DNA from: Streptomyces yangpuensis
Lineage (GTDB): Bacteria; Actinomycetota; Actinomycetes; Streptomycetales; Streptomycetaceae
Reading direction: 5' to 3'
Length of the DNA: 55,028 nt
Assembly: GCF_001005295.1 (NCBI RefSeq)
Contig: NZ_LBMK01000003.1
Span: forward strand, 459,244-514,271
The notes beneath the pieces were generated by a model. That model was not told the DNA's origin and did not search any database. It saw only the letters and a program-made list of their open reading frames with translations. This document shows, piece after piece, positions 51,003 to 55,028 of this stretch (position 1 is the stretch's first letter; the number at the start of each line of letters is the position of its first letter). The translations under genes were made by a program, and so were the position numbers.

Positions 51003-51624
51003 CGCCCGCCTCCGACGCCGCCATCAGGACCGGGTAGGCGTTCTCGTCCGAGTGGTGGAAGAGCCCGTACCAGGCGTCCAGGACGTCCGGCTTGTAGACG
51101 TCCAGGCGGGCGAAGACCTCGCGGGCGAAGGCGACCGGCTCCGTCGGGCCCGCCGTGATCAGGTTCCCGTCGGTCACCGCGTCGACCTCGACGTAGTGCT
51201 CGGCGCCCTCGTAGCCGGGCTGTTCGGCCAGATAGAGGGACATCGCGCTGGTGTGGGTGCGCTCGTCCAGCAGGCCTTCGCGGGCGAGGCCCGCGGTGGC
51301 CCCGCAGATCGCGGCGACCGGCACACCGGCGTCCAGGAACTCCCGCGCCTTCGCCGCGAAGGGCGCCAGCTCGTCACCCGCGTCCCACAGGGCGGCCCCG
51401 GTGAGGATCAGCAGCGAGGAGTCCTCCGGTCGCAGTTCCGCCAGGGCCAGGTCAGGCTGGATCCGGACGCCGCCCATGGTGGTGACCGGGGCTTCGGCCG
51501 CGAAGCCGACCGTCTGCACGGCGTGGCCGCGTTGGGTGAGGTGCGCGGTGGTGTGGCCGGTCTCCCAGTCCGCGTACGTGTCGTAGACCGCGAGGTGGAC
51601 GGGCTTGTGTGCGGTCTCGCTCAT
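50995..51624 (-). CDS. DJ-1/PfpI family protein
   Basis: 209 residues from ATG 51624. It has a glutamine-amidotransferase-like fold with VHLAVYDTYADWETGHTTAHL, LLILTGAALWD and the nucleophile elbow AAICGATAGLA (Cys107). The DJ-1/PfpI family covers glyoxalases, chaperones and amidotransferase-like proteins. With a MarR partner, a stress or electrophile response role is plausible (inference). Confidence 0.9.
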   Translation of the reverse strand: MSETAHKPVHLAVYDTYADWETGHTTAHLTQRGHAVQTVGFAAEAPVTTMGGVRIQPDLALAELRPEDSSLLILTGAALWDAGDELAPFAAKAREFLDAGVPVAAICGATAGLAREGLLDERTHTSAMSLYLAEQPGYEGAEHYVEVDAVTDGNLITAGPTEPVAFAREVFARLDVYKPDVLDAWYGLFHHSDENAYPVLMAASEAGDA

Positions 51625-51767
51625 GGTGGTTCGCCTCCAGCGTCGGGTGGTGCCAGGTGCCTGCGGTGCTCTTAGTGCCTTGTGGCGCTTGCGGTGCTCG
51701 TGGTGTCTGTGTTGCCTGCGGTGGGTGTCGCACGGGCCGTCCCTACCGGCCTTCCACGAAAAGCGCC

Positions 51768-51803
51768 TATGACAAGAGACTGTCATAACGACAGGATGCT
51801 GTC
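51768..51803. promoter_or_regulatory. paired inverted repeats upstream of the DJ-1/marR operon
   Basis: TATGACA-N6-TGTCATA (51768-51787) is a perfect inverted repeat, and GACAG-N4-CTGTC (51790-51803) follows at once. They lie in the 289-bp divergent region between the DJ-1 operon and the class III aminotransferase. They are a candidate MarR operator pair. Confidence 0.65.
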
Positions 51804-51913
51804 AATGCTTCCTCGGGTGATCGGGTGGCGCAGACAGACTGCCGAGACCTGCCCGCCACCCCCATACAGTCCGCCGATATCCCTCCCCACCTGCGCACTT
51901 CTAGCGTGACGCC

Positions 51914-53272
51914 ATGACCCCTCATGCCACCCCGCACACCCTTGCCGCCGTGAAGGACGCAGATCGGAAGCACGTCTTCCATTCCTGGTCCGCCCAGGCC
52001 CTGATCGACCCGCTCGCCGTCGCGGGGGCCGAGGGCTCCTACTTCTGGGACTACGAGGGCAAGCGCTACCTCGACTTCTCCTCCCAGCTGGTCAACACCA
52101 ACATCGGCCACCAGCACCCCAAGGTCGTCGCCGCGATCCAGGAGCAGGCCGCCCGGCTCTGCACCCTCGCGCCGGGCTTCGCCGTCGATGTGCGCTCCGA
52201 GGCCGCACGCCTCATCGCCGAGCGCACCCCCGGCGACCTCGACAAGATCTTCTTCACCAACGGCGGCGCCGAGGCCGTCGAGAACGCCGTCCGCATGGCC
52301 CGTCTGCACACGGGCCGCGCCAAGGTGCTCTCCACCTACCGCTCGTACCACGGGGCCACCGCCGCCGCGATCAACCTGACCGGCGACCCGCGCCGCTGGC
52401 CGTCCGACACGGCCGCCGCCGGCGTCGTGCATTTCTGGGGCCCGTACCTCTACCGTTCCGCCTTCCATGCGACCACCGAGGCCGAGGAGTGCGAGCGCGC
52501 CCTCGCCCACCTCGCCGACACCATCGCCTTCGAGGGCCCGCAGTCGATCGCGGCGATCATCCTCGAGACCGTGCCCGGAACCGCGGGCATCATGGTCCCG
52601 CCGGCCGGCTACCTCGCGGGCGTCCGCGAGCTCTGCGACCGCTACGGCATCGTCTTCATCCTCGACGAGGTCATGGCCGGCTTCGGCCGGACTGGTACGT
52701 GGTTCGCCGCCGAACACTGGGGCGTCACCCCCGACCTGATCACCTTCGCCAAGGGCGTCAACAGCGGCTACGTGCCGCTCGGCGGCGTGGCCATCTCGGC
52801 CGCCATCGCCGAGACCTTCGCGACCCGCCCCTACCCGGGCGGACTGACGTACTCCGGCCACCCGCTGGCCTGCGCCGCCGCCGTCGCGACGATCAACGCG
52901 ATGGAGGAGGAGGGCGTCGTCGGGCACGCCGCCCACCTCGGCGAGAACGTGCTCGGCCCGGCGCTCGCGGAGCTCGCGGAGCGCCACCCCTCGGTCGGCG
53001 AGGTCCGCGGCCTCGGCGCCTTCTGGGCCCTGGAACTCGTACGGGACAAGGAGACGCGCGAGCCGCTCGTGCCGTACAACGCGGCCGGCGCGGACAACGC
53101 CCCGATGGCCGAGTTCGCGGCGGCCTGCAAGGCGTCCGGCCTGTGGCCCTTCGTCAATATGAACCGGACTCACGTCGTCCCCGCGTGCACCATCACGGAG
53201 GCGGAGGCGAAGGAGGGGCTGGCCCTGCTGGACGAGGCGCTGACGGTCGCCGACCGCCACACCACGGCCTGA
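51914..53272 (+). CDS. class III (omega-type) PLP aminotransferase
   Basis: 452 residues. DYEGKRYLDFSSQLVNTNIGH, FFTNGGAEAVENAVRMAR, SYHGATAAAINLTGD, ILDEVMAGFGRTG and the PLP lysine in ITFAKGVNSGY (Lys280) are all present, as is GGLTYSGHPLACA. The subgroup includes taurine- and beta-alanine-pyruvate aminotransferases. The ATG at 51914 lacks a Shine-Dalgarno sequence and may be leaderless. It is followed by a GntR regulator on the same strand. Confidence 0.92.
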   Translation: MTPHATPHTLAAVKDADRKHVFHSWSAQALIDPLAVAGAEGSYFWDYEGKRYLDFSSQLVNTNIGHQHPKVVAAIQEQAARLCTLAPGFAVDVRSEAARLIAERTPGDLDKIFFTNGGAEAVENAVRMARLHTGRAKVLSTYRSYHGATAAAINLTGDPRRWPSDTAAAGVVHFWGPYLYRSAFHATTEAEECERALAHLADTIAFEGPQSIAAIILETVPGTAGIMVPPAGYLAGVRELCDRYGIVFILDEVMAGFGRTGTWFAAEHWGVTPDLITFAKGVNSGYVPLGGVAISAAIAETFATRPYPGGLTYSGHPLACAAAVATINAMEEEGVVGHAAHLGENVLGPALAELAERHPSVGEVRGLGAFWALELVRDKETREPLVPYNAAGADNAPMAEFAAACKASGLWPFVNMNRTHVVPACTITEAEAKEGLALLDEALTVADRHTTA

Positions 53273-53288
53273 ACGCGGCTCTCGTCCG

Positions 53289-53318
53289 CATAACGGTCCT
53301 GACCTCCACATAACGATC
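53289..53318. promoter_or_regulatory. direct repeat upstream of the GntR gene
   Basis: CATAACGGTC (53289) and CATAACGATC (53309) are spaced 20 bp apart, two helical turns. They lie in the 116-bp gap before gntR and are a candidate operator. TATGGT at 53353 could be a -10 box. Confidence 0.45.
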
Positions 53319-53388
53319 ACAAACCGCTCGGTTTCAGCCTCGCTGTCTGGCCTATGGTGTCCGAAGCTCGACGACAGGACGGACCCCT

Positions 53389-54054
53389 ATGCCAGGCAGC
53401 GCGGCTGTCACCCGCAACACACTTCGCCAGCAGATCGCGGACGCGCTGCGTGACGAGGTGCTCGCGGGACGTCTGCCTCCGGGGACCGAGTTCACCGTGA
53501 AGCAGATCGCCGAGCAGTACGAGGTCTCCGCGACCCCGGTGCGCGAGGCGCTCGTGGACCTCTCGGCCCAGGGGCTGCTGGAACTGGTCCAGCACCGGGG
53601 ATTCCGCGTGCGGATCCTCACGGTCGACGACTTCCGCGGCATGATCGAGGCCCGTTCGCTGGTCGTGGACGGGATATTCCGCCGGCTCGCCGAGCAGGGC
53701 GCCGCCCCCGGCTCCGGCGAGATGCTGGTGTCGGTACGCCGCCGGGGCGAGGAGGCACGCAGGGCCGCCCAGAGCGGCTCCCTGGAGGTGCTGATCGGCT
53801 ACGACCTGCGCTTCTGGCGGGAACTGAGCGGGCTGGTGGCCAACACCTACATCACCGAGTTCCTGCACCGGATCCGTGTGCAGTGCTGGGTCTTCGCCGT
53901 TCCCCACCTCCAGCGCGAGCCGCGGCTGCGGGAGGCCCTCTGGGACGGGCACGGCGATCTGGTGGACGCCGTGACGCTGGCGGACGCCGACGAGGTACGC
54001 CGCATCGTGCAGGGCTACAACGAGCACGCGCTGGCCTGGGCCGCCCGGCTCTGA
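53389..54054 (+). CDS. GntR-family (FadR/FCD) transcriptional regulator
   Basis: 221 residues. The N-terminal winged helix is RQQIADALRDEVLAGRLPPGTEFTVKQIAEQYEVSATPVREAL, and the C-terminal FCD-type helical domain (YDLRFWRELSGLVANTYITEFL, HGDLVDAVTLADADEV) holds the ligand. It follows the class III aminotransferase and probably responds to its substrate or product (inference). Confidence 0.93.
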   Translation: MPGSAAVTRNTLRQQIADALRDEVLAGRLPPGTEFTVKQIAEQYEVSATPVREALVDLSAQGLLELVQHRGFRVRILTVDDFRGMIEARSLVVDGIFRRLAEQGAAPGSGEMLVSVRRRGEEARRAAQSGSLEVLIGYDLRFWRELSGLVANTYITEFLHRIRVQCWVFAVPHLQREPRLREALWDGHGDLVDAVTLADADEVRRIVQGYNEHALAWAARL

Positions 54055-54230
54055 GCCCTGTCGTTCCCGGCGGGCCCAGCCCTTCCCGTTCCGGGTCGGT
54101 CCCGGTCCGTTCCGGTCGGTCCCGGTGAGCCCGGGTGAGCCGCCGCGGCCCCCAGTTCTGCGCATCCCTTCGCGGAGGGTGTTCGGCGCACTACGCTGGC
54201 CGGATCGGCGACAACGACTGATCGGAGGCC

Positions 54231-54884
54231 GTGTTGGCCTGTGACCTGTGGCTGGTCCCCCTTGTCGACGTGCTGTGCCACAGCCCCGACAACCCCTTCG
54301 CGGAAGAGATCGCCTCGTACGACAAGGCGCTGGGTGAGGCCGGACTCCCGTCCGTGCCCGTGTTCGCGTACATGCCGGGTCTGAGCGGGGACGTCGCCCC
54401 GGTCGCCGGTTTCGACTACGACGCCCTGCATTTCCTGAGACGGGCCTACCTGCTCCAGCTGTGCGGCCTGCCGGTGACCCCGGTGGACGAACTGGGCGGG
54501 GACTACGAACAGCTGCTGGAGATGTTCGAGCCCACCGCGCAGCAGTCGCACCTGGTGTGGCACTACGACCACGCGGGCGCCTACGTGCCCGTCGACTTCG
54601 CGGCTCCGCTGGCGAACGAGGAACTGCTGGCCGGAGGCGGTCCGCTGGGGTCCGCCCAGGGCCTCCTGCGGGAGCTGCTGTTCGTCGCGCCTGCCATCGG
54701 GATAGACCCCGGGAACCCGCCCGCGGCTCCGGCGCCGCCCGGGCGGCCGACTTCGCTGGAGGAGCCGGCGGGACCGATCCCGTACGACGGCAGCCCCTTC
54801 GCCCGCGAGCGGCACGTCTGGCTGGGACTGCACGCGGCGGCCACCCGCAGTCTCGGCCAGGGCTCAATGATCATCTTCAGCTGA
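54231..54884 (+). CDS. hypothetical protein, unknown family
   Basis: About 217 residues from GTG 54231; GGAGG is only two bases upstream, so TTG 54234 with a spacing of five is equally likely. The protein is soluble and rich in Leu, Pro and Asp (DLWLVPLVDVLCHSPDNPFAEEIASYDKALGEAG, FDYDALHFLRRAYLLQLCGL, QSHLVWHYDHAGAYVPVDF), with a Pro/Ala linker about residues 160-180. I do not recognise it. Its TGA stop is part of the first unit of the 9-bp repeat array. Confidence 0.7.
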   Translation: MLACDLWLVPLVDVLCHSPDNPFAEEIASYDKALGEAGLPSVPVFAYMPGLSGDVAPVAGFDYDALHFLRRAYLLQLCGLPVTPVDELGGDYEQLLEMFEPTAQQSHLVWHYDHAGAYVPVDFAAPLANEELLAGGGPLGSAQGLLRELLFVAPAIGIDPGNPPAAPAPPGRPTSLEEPAGPIPYDGSPFARERHVWLGLHAAATRSLGQGSMIIFS

Positions 54885-54988
54885 ACAGGCTGAACAGGCT
54901 GAACAGGCTGAACAGGCTGAACAGGCCGAACAGGCCGAACAGGCTGAACAGGCCGAACAGGCCGAACAGGCCGAACAGGCTGAAACGG
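54881..54988. repeat. tandem array of 9-bp units CTGAACAGG/CCGAACAGG
   Basis: Eleven units follow without a gap (54881-54979), differing only at position 2 (T or C), then one degenerate unit (CTGAAACGG). The array begins at the stop codon of the preceding gene. In other frames it would encode Leu-Asn-Arg or Ala-Glu-Gln repeats. Confidence 0.95.
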
Positions 54989-55016
54989 CTCAACGTAGGC
55001 CCGGTACCGAGCCGGC

Positions 55017-55028
55017 GGGGGGGGGGGG
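55017..55028. other. 12-G run at the right edge
   Basis: The window ends in twelve consecutive G, typical of an assembly break or sequencing artefact. It follows the tandem array by about 30 bases. Confidence 0.6.

Overview
The window is high-GC actinobacterial chromosome, almost certainly Streptomyces. The gene content (dnaK-grpE-dnaJ-hspR, clpB, pyrE, fba, kynA-kynU, purA), the codon bias, the GTG starts, the HspR-type HAIR operators and a canonical Streptomyces parS site all point that way. Most of it looks like conserved core chromosome, probably within a few hundred kb of oriC because parS sites cluster there (inference). No tRNA, rRNA, CRISPR array or insertion sequence was seen. The last bases are a 12-G run, so the right edge is probably a contig end.

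Left part (1-16985). A glutamine/proline-rich protein is cut by the left edge, followed by an unrecognised small protein and a large membrane Fe-S oxidoreductase of the EtfD type. Next come a short sugar-phosphate transferase and the dnaK-grpE-dnaJ-hspR operon, which has two HAIR operators over its promoter. clpB lies 2.6 kb further on with its own HAIR site, so HspR encoded here probably represses both loci. Between the two heat-shock loci is a compact cassette: a LuxR-type regulator, a divergent secreted peptide with three exact 13-residue repeats, and a translationally coupled Rieske-like protein that has lost its cluster ligands. This is my best candidate for an undescribed system. A YbjN protein, a PIG-V-like mannosyltransferase and a class I aminotransferase follow.

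Middle part (17121-33535). Here are a tiny Cys/Ser/Gly-rich membrane protein, DUF2617, a membrane-fused aminopropyltransferase, a CoxG/SRPBCC membrane protein, an aldose epimerase, pyrE, a parS site inside a 36-bp perfect palindrome, fba and DUF3151. A tryptophan catabolic group follows (kynA, kynU and an alpha/beta hydrolase that could be the formamidase). Then come two large paralogous secreted repeat proteins with a decayed third copy; a MASE1 membrane protein and a PP2C phosphatase lie between the two intact copies.

Right part (33634-55028). This holds purA, a degenerate diacylglycerol-kinase-like protein, a two-TM protein, and a GbsR/MarR regulator divergent from an ABC-2 exporter pair around a perfect palindrome. 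A cytochrome P450 follows, then two tandem paralogous NarL/DesK-type two-component systems; the second is the distal half of a four-gene overlapping operon with a secreted hydrolase and an acyltransferase-3 protein. After these come a HIT protein, an NTF2-like protein, a Ser/Thr kinase, a MarR/DJ-1 pair, a class III aminotransferase with a GntR regulator, and an unrecognised protein whose stop codon lies in a 9-bp tandem repeat array. A short CTAG-ended inverted repeat recurs three times and supplies stop codons to three flanking genes.
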